DNA from: Candidatus Azambacteria bacterium RIFCSPLOWO2_01_FULL_46_26
GTDB taxonomy: Bacteria > Patescibacteriota > Minisyncoccia > UBA9936
Length of the DNA: 32,838 bases
NCBI GenBank assembly: GCA_001774105.1
Contig: MEYT01000012.1
Span: forward strand, 1 to 32,838
Direction of reading: 5' to 3'
Below, piece by piece: positions 16,684-26,558 of this stretch; position 1 is the stretch's first letter; each line of letters opens with the position of its first letter. Position numbers and translations under genes: made by a program. The notes under the pieces were generated by a model that was not told the origin of the DNA, ran no database searches, and saw nothing but the letters and a program-made list of their open reading frames with translations.

Positions 16684-18636
16684 TCAAACGAATATATAAT
16701 CTAAAATTTTTCGCTCTAAATCGCCCCCGATGATTTTTATTTTCACTTTATCTCCGACGGAATATTTTCTCTTCCTTCTTGTCCCCACAAGAGAATAGGT
16801 TTCTTTGCTAAAAACGTAAAAATCATCTTTCATGTCTTTGAATTTCACCATGCCGCTGGCCTTGGTTCGCGACTCTTCCACGTATACTCCCCACGTCGTT
16901 ATGCCCGAAATCACTCCTTCAAAAACGTGCCCTGTCTTACCCAGCATATATTCAACCTGCTTGTAAGCAACGGAGGATCTTTCGGCGTCCGTGGCATCAA
17001 TCTCCCGCTGGGACAGTTCGGCCGCGAAATTATGATGCCAAGCGATCTCCTGGCTTCTTAAATGCCCGCCTTTCAAATGCCTTTCCAAAATGCGATGCAC
17101 CAGCAAATCGGCATATCTTCTGATGGGAGAAGTAAAATGAGTGTAATTCTCCAGCGCCAGCCCGTAATGACCGATGTTTCTTATGGAATATATCGCCTTG
17201 GCCATGGATCTCATGGCAACGGTTTTCACCAGCGACTCTTCCGGCTTGCCTTTGATTTTCTCAAAAATTTCATTCAATTCTTTTGATGAGATGTTTTCTC
17301 CTTTGACCTCTATTTCATGCCCCAACATCCTCAAAAGAAACAAAAGCTCGTCTATGGCTTCTTTCTTTGGCGCGCCATGGATGCGGTAGATAGACGCTCC
17401 TTTATTTATTCTTTTTACTTCTCTGCTAAGATATGAGGCCACTTCCTTGTTGGCTAAAATCATAAACTCTTCCACAAGCTTGTGAACGTCAAGCCGCGGC
17501 TTTTGGGCGACGCTTAAGGGCTTTCCTTTCGCGTCAAGCTTGAATTTCACTTCCTCCTTGTCAAAATCAAGCGCCCCCATTTTCATTCTTTTGCCTCTCA
17601 ATATCTTCGCTAACTCGTTCAAACGATTCAGTTCGTCATAATACTCACCCTTTTTTTCATCCAGCGCTTTTTGCGCTTCTTCATACGCGAATCTTTTATT
17701 TGAGTTGATGATCGTCCTCCCGAGCCACGCTTTTTGAATATGCCCGCCTGAAGATATCGTCAAGACGGCCGCGAATGTCAATTTATCCTGGCCGGGATTC
17801 AAACTGCAAACATCATTAGATAAGACCTCCGGCAACATCGGAATGGTCCTGTCAACAAGATAAATAGAAACGCCCCGGCGGCGCGCTTCCTCGTCAAGAC
17901 GGCCGCCCTCCCTTACATAATGCGACACATCGGCAATGTGCACTCCAATTTCAAATACGTCATCGGAAACTTTTTTAAACGAAAGAGCGTCATCAAAGTC
18001 CTTCGCGTCTTCCGGATCTATGGTAAACGTGGTGATTCTTCTGAAGTCCCTTCTTCCGTCGATATCTTTGCGCGGTATGGGTTTTGATATCTTCCCAAGC
18101 AGTTCCGCCTCTTTTTCAACCTTGGGCGGAAATTTCATCTGAAATCCCTTTTCAAGCACGATGGATTCCATCTCCGCGTCATTGTCTCCTTTCTTGCCGA
18201 GCACTTTCACGATCCTGCCTTCCGGATTTTTCTTTGGATCATCCCATTTTATGATCCGTACAAGAACTTTCCAATTGTTGCGGACACGTCCGGACTCGGC
18301 GGGTGAAATAAAAATATCCGTATACATTCTCTTGTCATCCGGAACGATAAAAGAAATGGCGCTTCCTTTTCTTTTGTCCACCGTTCCCACAAATTCCATT
18401 TTCGCCCTCCATAACACCCTGATGATTTCACCGTCAAGCCTTTCCTTTTCTATTTGAGGGAACACGAAAAACTCCACCTCATCGCCATGCAAGGCGGTGT
18501 TTAAAAATTGCGGCTCTATTTGAATATCCATATCAAATTCGGCGGATGTCACATAACCAGTACCCTTGGAAGTTATGCCGATAATCCCTTTTGCGACGGA
18601 TTTTTTGCCTTCTTTTTTCATGATATATTTTTCCAA
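16684..18636 (-). CDS. rnr: Ribonuclease R
   Basis: RNB motifs 'TIDPEDAKDFDDALSF', 'GVHIADVSHYVREGGRLDEEARRRGVSIYLVDRTIPMLPEVLSNDVCSL', 'LALENYTHFTSPIRRYADLLVHRIL', C-terminal S1. Start ambiguous: TTG 18636 or ATG 18621. Confidence 0.96.
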   Translation of the reverse strand: MEKYIMKKEGKKSVAKGIIGITSKGTGYVTSAEFDMDIQIEPQFLNTALHGDEVEFFVFPQIEKERLDGEIIRVLWRAKMEFVGTVDKRKGSAISFIVPDDKRMYTDIFISPAESGRVRNNWKVLVRIIKWDDPKKNPEGRIVKVLGKKGDNDAEMESIVLEKGFQMKFPPKVEKEAELLGKISKPIPRKDIDGRRDFRRITTFTIDPEDAKDFDDALSFKKVSDDVFEIGVHIADVSHYVREGGRLDEEARRRGVSIYLVDRTIPMLPEVLSNDVCSLNPGQDKLTFAAVLTISSGGHIQKAWLGRTIINSNKRFAYEEAQKALDEKKGEYYDELNRLNELAKILRGKRMKMGALDFDKEEVKFKLDAKGKPLSVAQKPRLDVHKLVEEFMILANKEVASYLSREVKRINKGASIYRIHGAPKKEAIDELLFLLRMLGHEIEVKGENISSKELNEIFEKIKGKPEESLVKTVAMRSMAKAIYSIRNIGHYGLALENYTHFTSPIRRYADLLVHRILERHLKGGHLRSQEIAWHHNFAAELSQREIDATDAERSSVAYKQVEYMLGKTGHVFEGVISGITTWGVYVEESRTKASGMVKFKDMKDDFYVFSKETYSLVGTRRKRKYSVGDKVKIKIIGGDLERKILDYIFV

Positions 18637-18720
18637 TCCTCCATCTTATTATAAACAAAATCGGGGTGCATGTATACGCTCCTCAGGATAAAAAGGTAGC
18701 GCTTGAATAATTGCGCCATG

Positions 18721-18748
18721 AAAAAACTCCGATTTTCGGAGTTTTTTT
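18721..18748 (-). terminator. Symmetric terminator downstream of the cytochrome c gene
   Basis: AAAAAACTCCGA-ttt-TCGGAGTTTTTT; reads as a T-tract terminator on both strands. Confidence 0.85.
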
Positions 18749-18759
18749 ATTTTAAAAAT

Positions 18760-19233
18760 TTATTTCGCCAACGATTTTTCGTAAATCATCACTTCTTTGA
18801 TCTGCTGTTCCGTCAGAACCTGGCCGAAAGCCGGCATTGATGAAGGCCTGCCCAGTCCAATGTATCCGCCGGCGCGAATCACCTTTAGGGTCGCTTCGTC
18901 ATTATTGTACGTCATCCACGCGCTCTTTATCGTGAAATTCAAAGGCCGCGGAGACAAGCCAGAGCTGGCCGGTCCGTCGCCCATTCCCTTCTCTCCGTGG
19001 CAAACCGTGCAATACGCCATAAAAACCGTTTTTCCGCGCTCAATTTCCGGAACGCCTACCGCGGGTTGATTAACGGCCGTAGAAGGCGCGGCCGGCGCGG
19101 ATGTTTCGGCACCGCCTTTGTTGTAGCCCGGAAATAAAGCCGTGACTATTAAAAATATAACCGCGGCTTTAATAAAAATGGCCAAAACAACATAAGACCT
19201 GATTTTTAAATCTTCGCCCAATTTTTTACCCAT
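18760..19233 (-). CDS. Membrane-anchored mono-haem c-type cytochrome
   Basis: N-terminal TM 'SYVVLAIFIKAAVIFLIVTALF', haem motif CTVCH in 'GKTVFMAYCTVCHGEKGMGDGPASSGLSPRPLNF', distal Met 'RPSSMPAFGQVLTEQQIKEVMIY'. SD AGGAGAGAAGG before ATG 19233; TTGACG-N17-TATTCT upstream. Confidence 0.9.
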   Translation of the reverse strand: MGKKLGEDLKIRSYVVLAIFIKAAVIFLIVTALFPGYNKGGAETSAPAAPSTAVNQPAVGVPEIERGKTVFMAYCTVCHGEKGMGDGPASSGLSPRPLNFTIKSAWMTYNNDEATLKVIRAGGYIGLGRPSSMPAFGQVLTEQQIKEVMIYEKSLAK

Positions 19234-19271
19234 CAACCTTCTCTCCTGTTAAAGAACGGTGATTTTAAAAT

Positions 19272-19300
19272 AGAATAATACGAACAAAACGAACCGTCAA
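19272..19300 (-). promoter_or_regulatory. Promoter for the cytochrome c gene
   Basis: TTGACG (complement of 19295-19300)-N17-TATTCT (complement of 19272-19277). Confidence 0.6.
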
Positions 19301-19318
19301 GGTCAACTTTTTTAAAAA

Positions 19319-19347
19319 TTGATTTTAAACGAACTTTCTGATAGGTT
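19319..19347 (+). promoter_or_regulatory. Candidate promoter for the 252-aa secreted protein
   Basis: TTGATT-N17-TAGGTT; shares TGATAGGTTG with the parA -10 region. Confidence 0.4.
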
Positions 19348-19388
19348 GTAAATAACTCCTTAAAAACTGAAGAACGGGGAATAAATCA

Positions 19389-20147
19389 ATGAGCAAGCGA
19401 ACGCATTGGGCGCGCTGGCTGACTTTTTTCGGTTTTTTGCTTACGCTGAATCATTCTGAAGCGCTTGCGTCAGATGGCGCGGGTCAAAATATTTTTCAAA
19501 AATTTGACTGGCATCTAAAAAATGAAATTTCCTTGTTGCCGAGTTTTGAGCTTGATAAGGCGTACGGCTCATGGCCTCAAAACAAGGTGAATGAAAGAAA
19601 TCTCGCCTTGCCGGAAAAAGTTTTTTACAAAACAACCACCGATTACCTGAACAATTTGCCGGCCGTGCAAAAAATTTACAGAGGAATCAATCGATTCGGC
19701 AAATTGGAAACCACGCTGGTTTTCGACACGGACATTACTCTTGACCCGAAACTCACTCCTTTGCAAATTCCGCCCGAACCGCCGAACCCAAGGATTGAAC
19801 TGGGCTACGGCAAAAAACAAAAATTCGCGAAAATCGGCGTGAAGCTGAATATGGACAAGCCATTCAGCGCCGAGCCCCTGACGTATCTGCGCCTAAACTT
19901 AAAAACAACCAGCATTCAAGCACGCTTTTCGCCGACCGATCAAAAAACAATTTTTGAACTGACAAGCGAACGGCCGTCAATGAACTTGAAATACGGCATC
20001 AACTACAAAGTTCAAAAACAACAGCTCGACTTTTCCCTATACCGCCTGCTCTCAAGTAATGACATAATCCGAATCACTTCCGGATTTAATTTTGACTCAT
20101 GCGAGTGGAAGGTCCAGATAGTACTTTTTTCTCCGATAAAATTTTAA
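19389..20147 (+). CDS. Secreted protein of unknown function, beta-rich
   Basis: Signal peptide-like N-terminus 'MSKRTHWARWLTFFGFLLTLNHSEALA|SDG', alternating polar/hydrophobic segments, C-terminus 'WKVQIVLFSPIKF'. GGGGA upstream of ATG; intrinsic terminator downstream. Confidence 0.8.
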   Translation: MSKRTHWARWLTFFGFLLTLNHSEALASDGAGQNIFQKFDWHLKNEISLLPSFELDKAYGSWPQNKVNERNLALPEKVFYKTTTDYLNNLPAVQKIYRGINRFGKLETTLVFDTDITLDPKLTPLQIPPEPPNPRIELGYGKKQKFAKIGVKLNMDKPFSAEPLTYLRLNLKTTSIQARFSPTDQKTIFELTSERPSMNLKYGINYKVQKQQLDFSLYRLLSSNDIIRITSGFNFDSCEWKVQIVLFSPIKF

Positions 20148-20148
20148 T

Positions 20149-20185
20149 CCCGCCGCTGACAATAACAGCAACCGGCGGGTTTTTG
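20149..20185 (+). terminator. Intrinsic terminator after the 252-aa gene
   Basis: CCCGCCG ... CGGCGGG followed by TTTTTG. Confidence 0.75.
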
Positions 20186-20192
20186 TTTTCTT

Positions 20193-21827
20193 TTAAAAAA
20201 TATTTTTTAACCGCCTCAAAATCGCGTCCGCTTCCCGCAAGCGGAAGAGTTTCGCGACCAAAAAATAAATCGCCGCGCCTGCAACCGCGGCCGAAAAACC
20301 CTGAATAAACGCCGCCAAAAAAGTTTCTTCGCCCATAACCGCGGTCAAAACATAAAGCAGCGGATAAACGCCGGCGGCCATCGCGGCGGAAGCAATAAGC
20401 ATTTTATAAACCGGCGACGCGATTTCTCCGTAACCAAAGCCGCCCAAACGCGAAGAAAGAAATTTTAACAAAAGCGACGTATTGAACAGCGATGAAACGG
20501 CAACGGCAACTGGCAAAGCAATAATTCTAAAATCGCCGGCGCTTCGCAGTCCGAAAACATCGGCTAAAAAATCTGATAAGAGATTGCCGAACGAAAATAA
20601 ATAAATAAATAAAACGGCGAGAACGACGTTAACGCCGACGCTGACCGCTCCGATGACCGCGGGTGTTTTGGTATTCTGCAGAGCGTAAAACGACTTCGCG
20701 ATCAAAGGGCTTAATCCTTGAGTCAGAACGCCAAAACAAAAAACACCCAAGATCGCCGCCGTCAGCCGGCCGTCAAGACGGCTGAATTGGCCGGTTCTCA
20801 AAACCAAATAAACGATTTGATCGCGCAAGAGGAAAAATAAAAAAGCCAACGGCAGCATAAAAAACACGATCTGACGGAACGTGGCGGAAAATCTGTCCTT
20901 AAAAACATTCAACTGCTTCTTCGCGGCCGCTCCCACCAAAGCGGGAAAAACGGCTGTTGAAAAAGCGACGCCGATTATGCCGACGGGCAGCGATTGAAGA
21001 TTGTCGGCAAAACTGAATATCGTCAGACTGCCCGCTTTCAACGTTGAAATAATGGCCGTTATGACGATTGAATTTATCTGAAAAGTCGCGAGGCCGAGGG
21101 TTCTGGGAATCATCAAACGAAGAATTTTTTTGACTTCCGGAACCCAAAAATCGAGACGCGGGCGAAACTTAAAACCAAACTCCCGAATCGCCGGCAATTG
21201 AATCAAAAAATTCAAAAAGGCGCCCAAAACGACGCCCCAAGCAAGGCCGTAAATTCCGAAAAAATCAACCAAAAACAAAGCGCCGATAATAATGCCGATA
21301 TTGTACATAATCGGCGCCAAAGACGTAATTAAAAAACGGCGAAATGTCTGAAGCAGGGCGGTCAAAAAACTGCTCAAACCGAGAAACAAGGGGCTCAAAA
21401 AAAGAATTCTGGACATCGCGACAACCTCGGCTTTTTTTGACGGATCAAATCCCGGAGCGATAAATTTGTCTATCAGAATCGGAGCGGCTAAAATCAGCAA
21501 AGCGGAAATAAAAATTAAAGAAAAAAGGAGGAAATTCAACGTCCGGGAAGCCGTTTCCCAGCCCCTTTGCTTATCAGAGCGGTAGGTCTCCAAAAAAATC
21601 GGTATAAAAGCCACGGAAATTGATCCAAAAATAAACAGATTAAAGACCAAATCGGGCAAGCGAAAGGCGGCGTAATAAACGTCAAGTTCGTCCCCGGCGC
21701 CGAATCTTCCCGCCAGAATTCTGTCGCGGAGGAGGCCGAGAATCCGGCTCAAAAGAGCAAAAAAGCCGACCAGAACGGCGGCTGAAGCGACGGATTTTGA
21801 TTTTCCGTTTAATAAATTTAAAAGCAT
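20193..21827 (-). CDS. murJ: MurJ/MviN family lipid II flippase
   Basis: 'LLSRILGLLRDRILAGRFGAGDELDVYYAAFRLPDLVFNLFIFGSISVAFIPIF', 'SLPVGIIGVAFSTAVFPAL', 'SPLIAKSFYALQNTKTPAVIG'; many TMs. Confidence 0.95.
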   Translation of the reverse strand: MLLNLLNGKSKSVASAAVLVGFFALLSRILGLLRDRILAGRFGAGDELDVYYAAFRLPDLVFNLFIFGSISVAFIPIFLETYRSDKQRGWETASRTLNFLLFSLIFISALLILAAPILIDKFIAPGFDPSKKAEVVAMSRILFLSPLFLGLSSFLTALLQTFRRFLITSLAPIMYNIGIIIGALFLVDFFGIYGLAWGVVLGAFLNFLIQLPAIREFGFKFRPRLDFWVPEVKKILRLMIPRTLGLATFQINSIVITAIISTLKAGSLTIFSFADNLQSLPVGIIGVAFSTAVFPALVGAAAKKQLNVFKDRFSATFRQIVFFMLPLAFLFFLLRDQIVYLVLRTGQFSRLDGRLTAAILGVFCFGVLTQGLSPLIAKSFYALQNTKTPAVIGAVSVGVNVVLAVLFIYLFSFGNLLSDFLADVFGLRSAGDFRIIALPVAVAVSSLFNTSLLLKFLSSRLGGFGYGEIASPVYKMLIASAAMAAGVYPLLYVLTAVMGEETFLAAFIQGFSAAVAGAAIYFLVAKLFRLREADAILRRLKNIF

Positions 21828-21844
21828 GATTTTAGATGAGGGGT

Positions 21845-24244
21845 TTACCGAATTTCAAACACTCCTCCGAAAAAATAATCCCTGTCCAACCGGCGTTCAA
21901 AACTCATTTCTCCGGCGTTGAACGGCAATTCTTCCGGATATTTAAGCGCGACGTTCAAATTTTTCGGAAAACTTAGCGTCCCGTGAAAATCGCTCGCGCC
22001 GCCCGGCTGTTTCTGAATGAGAACGCCGTAGGTCTGCCGTTCCTTGTTTAAATCAAGTTTAAACGGCAAACGATATTTGTAAGTCATCGTCACCGTTTCT
22101 CCCGGGCTGACGTAAACCCAATTTCCGAAAACCGTCTTGCTGGACTCTTCAAAAATTTCGGTGCCGGAATTTTCGTCTTTTCTCAAAGTATTTTCCGTTT
22201 TTTCCACTTCCGCGTCCCGCTCGAATCCGGCTTTATCATAATCAATCGGCGGAGCGTAAACATCGAGAGTGTGTCCTTTTGCTTCCAAAAGCTCCGAGCC
22301 AGAGGGAACGTAGACCCGAAGATAATTCGTGTTGACCCGATTCCACCAATCGTAAGGTAAATTTCCTCCTTTATGCTCGCGAACTATCGTCACTGTGTCA
22401 ATAACAGAACCGTCTTCGCCGATATCGGAACGGTGCGTTATCGTTTCGTCAATCACCCTGTCGGTCTTATATCCGTTAATGTTGGATGAAACAACGGCCA
22501 GAAAATCTTTGTCGGTGTCTTTGATTTCTCCGGCCCACCCTCTTTCATGAACGAATTTCTCGATTTCCTCGTCAAAAGAAAAAATCATTATGTCTTTTTC
22601 ATTCAAACTTTGATTGAGAATTTTCAAAACTTCCTGCCATTGCTCCAAATCAAGATCGGACAATTTTTCCATGAGCATCGGAAACAAATCGGTCAAAAAT
22701 TGCTTCGGTTTGTTTAGTGTTTTATCGTAATTAATCTCAACTTCAAACTGAACAGCTTCGACGAAATTATCCGCGCCGATCGTCTGGCCGTATTCAGCCA
22801 TCTCGATCGGCCCGGTAATTTCAAGCAATTTTTCCACAACCTTGGGCGTCAGGGCAACGACTTGATCCGGCGTCGGATTGCCGGTCTTTTCAAAAAACCA
22901 GGCGGCTTTGCGGGCCGAAGTCGGAAAATCAAAAAACCAATTGGAATCGTGAGTGCTCCAGGCGGTTGAAATTCTTTGAATCGGCCGGGGCGGGACGACG
23001 TTTACTTTAAGCTGTCCGTCAATGTCGAAAATGCCGTTAATCAAAATATTTTTCAAAAAACCGCGGTCGATTTCAAGCAAGCCGTAAGTGCCGATGAAAC
23101 CGCCGGTGGCCCTAATTTCGCCAGGATTTTGGAAAAGCAAAAGATATTTTTGCGGTTTGTAATGCCCGAGAAGTTTCAGACCGATGTCGGACCAATTTAA
23201 AACCTCGTCCAAAATCCCGCCGACGGGGGCCAATTTTTCTTTCAATTCATTAGCCTCGCCCTGCACGTCGGAAGACAAACCGGAAAATGACGATTTATCC
23301 AGATTTTCCCGCACCGATTTTAAATTGCTTTGGGCCGACTTCAAATTTTCTTTCGCCCGAAAAAGCAGATCGGTAAAAGCCGCGCCGTCATTTTTACTTT
23401 CTGGGTCGGACAAAATAAACTGCAACAAATTTTGGCCGGTGAAAAGCTGGGCCGTTTGAGAAATTTTTTCTCCGGCGACGGAAAGATTTTCTCCGGCTTT
23501 CAGCAAAAACAAGGCCGAAAAAACGGTTCTGTCGGCCAAAAATTCCGGCACATTTTCTAAAATCAAATTCAGCGGCTTGCCCAATTTTTCAATCTCAAAA
23601 AGCGACTGGGAAAAATTTTTCCCGGCAAGAGCAAAACCGATCTCGGCCCGGAAAAAATCACCTTTGAAAATCGAATCGCCGGCCTGGCGTAAATTTTCGG
23701 AGGCGGAAAAGGCCTGAGTCATAAGCTGATCTTTTAACACCCATCCTTTCAGCGCGAAATTAACAAACGGAAAAATAACCGCGGCAAAAACAATGAGCAA
23801 AGCAAAACCAAACCATGATTTAAAAGAGGCGCCGGACTTCGCGCGCTTTGCGACTTCGGCGCGGCTTTGGACGGTTGCCGCGACCGGAGCAAACCGGCCA
23901 TCGAATTTTTTCGGAAACGCGGAATTTTTTTTCACTCCGATCGGGCTGATTGCCGGAACAATCTTGAAATCCTCTCGCCGTGTCCGAAGCTCCTTATCCC
24001 TCTCTTCAATCTCGGAAATTTCCATCAAAATCTGTTCTCTTGAAGGAAAGAGTGCGAAAATCTGCGATTTTTTGATTTCGCCCCGCACTTTTACCCGTAC
24101 GAATTCTGCTTTTGCCCCGCTCAGCGGGAATTTTTCCGCTCGGCTCTCCGGCCGTCGGTCGCGAAGATCAATCACCAAGGGAAGCTTCCCCGGCATTTCC
24201 ATCTTTCTGATGTCTCCGGTATGTTTTAAAATATGTGAACGCAT
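21845..24244 (-). CDS. DUF4012 domain-containing membrane protein
   Basis: 'KYLLLFQNPGEIRATGGFIGTYGLLEIDRG', 'TSARKAAWFFEKTGNPTPDQVVALTPKVVEKLLEITGPI', one TM (SWFGFALLIVFAAVIFPFVNF) after a ~140-aa N-terminal region. Confidence 0.9.
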   Translation of the reverse strand: MRSHILKHTGDIRKMEMPGKLPLVIDLRDRRPESRAEKFPLSGAKAEFVRVKVRGEIKKSQIFALFPSREQILMEISEIEERDKELRTRREDFKIVPAISPIGVKKNSAFPKKFDGRFAPVAATVQSRAEVAKRAKSGASFKSWFGFALLIVFAAVIFPFVNFALKGWVLKDQLMTQAFSASENLRQAGDSIFKGDFFRAEIGFALAGKNFSQSLFEIEKLGKPLNLILENVPEFLADRTVFSALFLLKAGENLSVAGEKISQTAQLFTGQNLLQFILSDPESKNDGAAFTDLLFRAKENLKSAQSNLKSVRENLDKSSFSGLSSDVQGEANELKEKLAPVGGILDEVLNWSDIGLKLLGHYKPQKYLLLFQNPGEIRATGGFIGTYGLLEIDRGFLKNILINGIFDIDGQLKVNVVPPRPIQRISTAWSTHDSNWFFDFPTSARKAAWFFEKTGNPTPDQVVALTPKVVEKLLEITGPIEMAEYGQTIGADNFVEAVQFEVEINYDKTLNKPKQFLTDLFPMLMEKLSDLDLEQWQEVLKILNQSLNEKDIMIFSFDEEIEKFVHERGWAGEIKDTDKDFLAVVSSNINGYKTDRVIDETITHRSDIGEDGSVIDTVTIVREHKGGNLPYDWWNRVNTNYLRVYVPSGSELLEAKGHTLDVYAPPIDYDKAGFERDAEVEKTENTLRKDENSGTEIFEESSKTVFGNWVYVSPGETVTMTYKYRLPFKLDLNKERQTYGVLIQKQPGGASDFHGTLSFPKNLNVALKYPEELPFNAGEMSFERRLDRDYFFGGVFEIR

Positions 24245-24276
24245 AAAAATCGGAATAATTCTATTGTATCACATTC

Positions 24277-25401
24277 TCATTCATTTACTGCCTCTTTATA
24301 TACTTTTAGTGTTTCTTCCGCCATTTTCCGCCAGCTGTATTTTTTTGCCTGCTCGAAACCAGTTTCAATCAGCCGCTTTCTCAACAGAGTGTCGCTCAGA
24401 ACAGAAAAAATCGCTTTTGCCATCTCCCGGTGGTCGGCCGGATTGAAATAAACCGCCGCCCGGCCCAAAATTTCCGGCAAAGAACCGACCGAAGAAGACG
24501 CGACTGGCGCGCCGAAATTCATCGCTTCAAGGCCGACGAGCCCGAACCCTTCGGCAAAAGAAGGAATCGCGAAGACCTCCGCGGCTTTATAAAATAACGG
24601 CAGTTCTTCGTCCGGGATAAAGCCCGGCCGAATAATCCTTGAGCCGAGCTCCGATCTCTCCCACTCCTGCCGCGCTTCGGGATAAAAAGGATCTTCCTTT
24701 CCGCCCAAAACAAGTTCAATGTCCAATTTGTATTCTTTTATCAAAATGCCGAACGCCCGGATTAACCCCGTCAAATTTTTATGATTTCGCCAAACGCCGA
24801 CGTAAAAGATGAACGGCTTTTTAATTCCGTATTTATTTTTCAAATTTTGAATTTGTCCTTCATTTACGCAAACTTTATCCTTCAAGCGAGCCCCTTCGTA
24901 AATTACCGTCATTTTGTCCGGCGAAACCGGATAATGCCTTAAAATATCCTGCTTTGTGTACTCCGAAACCGCGATAATTGTTTCCGCCTTCTTTAAAATA
25001 TTTTTCAGCACGAACTCAAAAGCCAGCCGCCTGTGCCGCGAAGCGCCAACTTTATGGCCGGGAAAATATTTCGGCGTTAAATCATGAATCGTTACAACGC
25101 AAGGCCGCGGATAAAAAAGTGGGGCGTTAAAATGAGGAAAATGCATCAAATCAACTTGTTCCTTTAAAAATTGCCGAGGCAGGATTATCTGCTCTTTCCA
25201 GCCGTACCAGCCGGCCGAAACCCTGATTGTTTTTACTTTCGCGTTGTCGGAAAAAAAGTTGGAATACTCCGGCTCAAGCAAAAAAATCCGGTATTCGTTT
25301 TCCCTGTCCAGTTTCACGATTTCTTCAATTAAATGTTTTATGTAAATCCCGATGCCGGTCTGCGCCGCGCCGTACATTCGGGCATCAATGCCAATTTTCA
25401 T
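24277..25401 (-). CDS. Glycosyltransferase, GT4 family
   Basis: 'MKIGIDARMYGAAQTGIGIYIKHL', 'HFPHFNAPLF', 'VTIHDLTPKYFPG', 'PFIFYVGVWRNHKNLTGLIRAF', 'PSFAEGFGLVGLEAMNFGAPVASSSVGSLPEILG'. Confidence 0.95.
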   Translation of the reverse strand: MKIGIDARMYGAAQTGIGIYIKHLIEEIVKLDRENEYRIFLLEPEYSNFFSDNAKVKTIRVSAGWYGWKEQIILPRQFLKEQVDLMHFPHFNAPLFYPRPCVVTIHDLTPKYFPGHKVGASRHRRLAFEFVLKNILKKAETIIAVSEYTKQDILRHYPVSPDKMTVIYEGARLKDKVCVNEGQIQNLKNKYGIKKPFIFYVGVWRNHKNLTGLIRAFGILIKEYKLDIELVLGGKEDPFYPEARQEWERSELGSRIIRPGFIPDEELPLFYKAAEVFAIPSFAEGFGLVGLEAMNFGAPVASSSVGSLPEILGRAAVYFNPADHREMAKAIFSVLSDTLLRKRLIETGFEQAKKYSWRKMAEETLKVYKEAVNE

Positions 25402-25404
25402 AAA

Positions 25405-26550
25405 TCAGTTATTAGTTAAAACGCGAAGCGTTTCCCGGGCGGTTTTTTCCCAGGAAAATTGCTTGGTTCTTTTCAGGCCCTTTCTGACCAGTTCTCTTCT
25501 AAGGGCAGCGTCGCTCAAAACAAACTCCATGGCCGCGGCCAGCTCGTCGATTTTATAAGGATCAATCATAATTCCGGCGTCTCCGACGATTTCGGGCAGC
25601 GAAGAAGCGTTTGAAGTTATCGTCGGAACGCCTGAAGCCATTGCTTCAAGCGGCGGGAAGCCGAATCCCTCAAAAAAACTCGGGTAAACGAATATTTTCG
25701 CCAAATTATAAATATAAGGCTTATCGACATCATCTATAAAACCGGTAAAAATGATTTTTTCTTTGAATTTTGAGGTTCGGGCGGTTTTGATTATGTCTTT
25801 AAAAAGCCAGCCGAGTCGGCCCGCGATCACCAGCCGCAGATCTTCGTTTTGAAATTGGCCGGCACAGCGTTCAAAGGCCTTAATCAGCGCGATAATGTTT
25901 TTTCTCGGTTCTATCGTCCCGAAGTAAAAAATAAAGTTATCCGGCAAATTATATTTTTTCTTTATGTGCTCGAGTTTCGGATCATTTTGCGGCCGCGGCT
26001 TGAAATTTTCGGCTATGCCGGAATGAATCACGAAAATTTTTTCCGGATTGATTTTCCAAAAATTCACCAAGTCCTGCTTTGTTGAATTTGACACGGCAAT
26101 AATCTTGTCCGCCGCCCTTGCCTGATTTTTGATTCCCAAAGAAAGATGCCACCACCGCTTTCGCGGAGAAAAAAAATTCGGATAATGCCAAAAAGACAAA
26201 TCATGAAAAGTAATCGTCCTTGGACAAGTTTTTGAAAGGGCGGAAATCAGGAAATGCGGACTGAACAAAACGTCAATGCCGCCGAGTAGCCGATCAATTT
26301 TCGGAAAATTAAAAAAATAAGAAAACGGATCAAAAACAAAGCGATTCGGCAGGCGAAATTCTCTCAATTCGGCGTTGGGAGCTTTCAGCCACGGATATTC
26401 AAGCGGGACCTTTGAAAAGGCGTTGTAAAAAAATTTATAACGCGCGTCCGGCTTCAAAGCGACCATGGAATCCAAAAGATTGAGAGCGTACTCCTCAATC
26501 CCTGTGCGGGCGCCTTTTGCCAAAACTCGTATATCAATGCCAATTTGCAT
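25405..26550 (-). CDS. Glycosyltransferase, GT4 family
   Basis: '[26 protein letters not shown]', '[16 protein letters not shown]', '[21 protein letters not shown]', '[37 protein letters not shown]'. Confidence 0.95.
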   Translation of the reverse strand: MQIGIDIRVLAKGARTGIEEYALNLLDSMVALKPDARYKFFYNAFSKVPLEYPWLKAPNAELREFRLPNRFVFDPFSYFFNFPKIDRLLGGIDVLFSPHFLISALSKTCPRTITFHDLSFWHYPNFFSPRKRWWHLSLGIKNQARAADKIIAVSNSTKQDLVNFWKINPEKIFVIHSGIAENFKPRPQNDPKLEHIKKKYNLPDNFIFYFGTIEPRKNIIALIKAFERCAGQFQNEDLRLVIAGRLGWLFKDIIKTARTSKFKEKIIFTGFIDDVDKPYIYNLAKIFVYPSFFEGFGFPPLEAMASGVPTITSNASSLPEIVGDAGIMIDPYKIDELAAAMEFVLSDAALRRELVRKGLKRTKQFSWEKTARETLRVLTNN

Positions 26551-26558
26551 AACACACT

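Noticed and set aside
23793-24446. 217-aa plus-strand ORF across DUF4012 and GT genes
   Set aside because: Antisense to two well-supported CDSs; low-complexity composition.
24277-26550. Possible recent tandem duplication of two GT4 genes
   Set aside because: Both are GT4 with similar N-termini, but overall divergence is typical of the family; no evidence of recent duplication.
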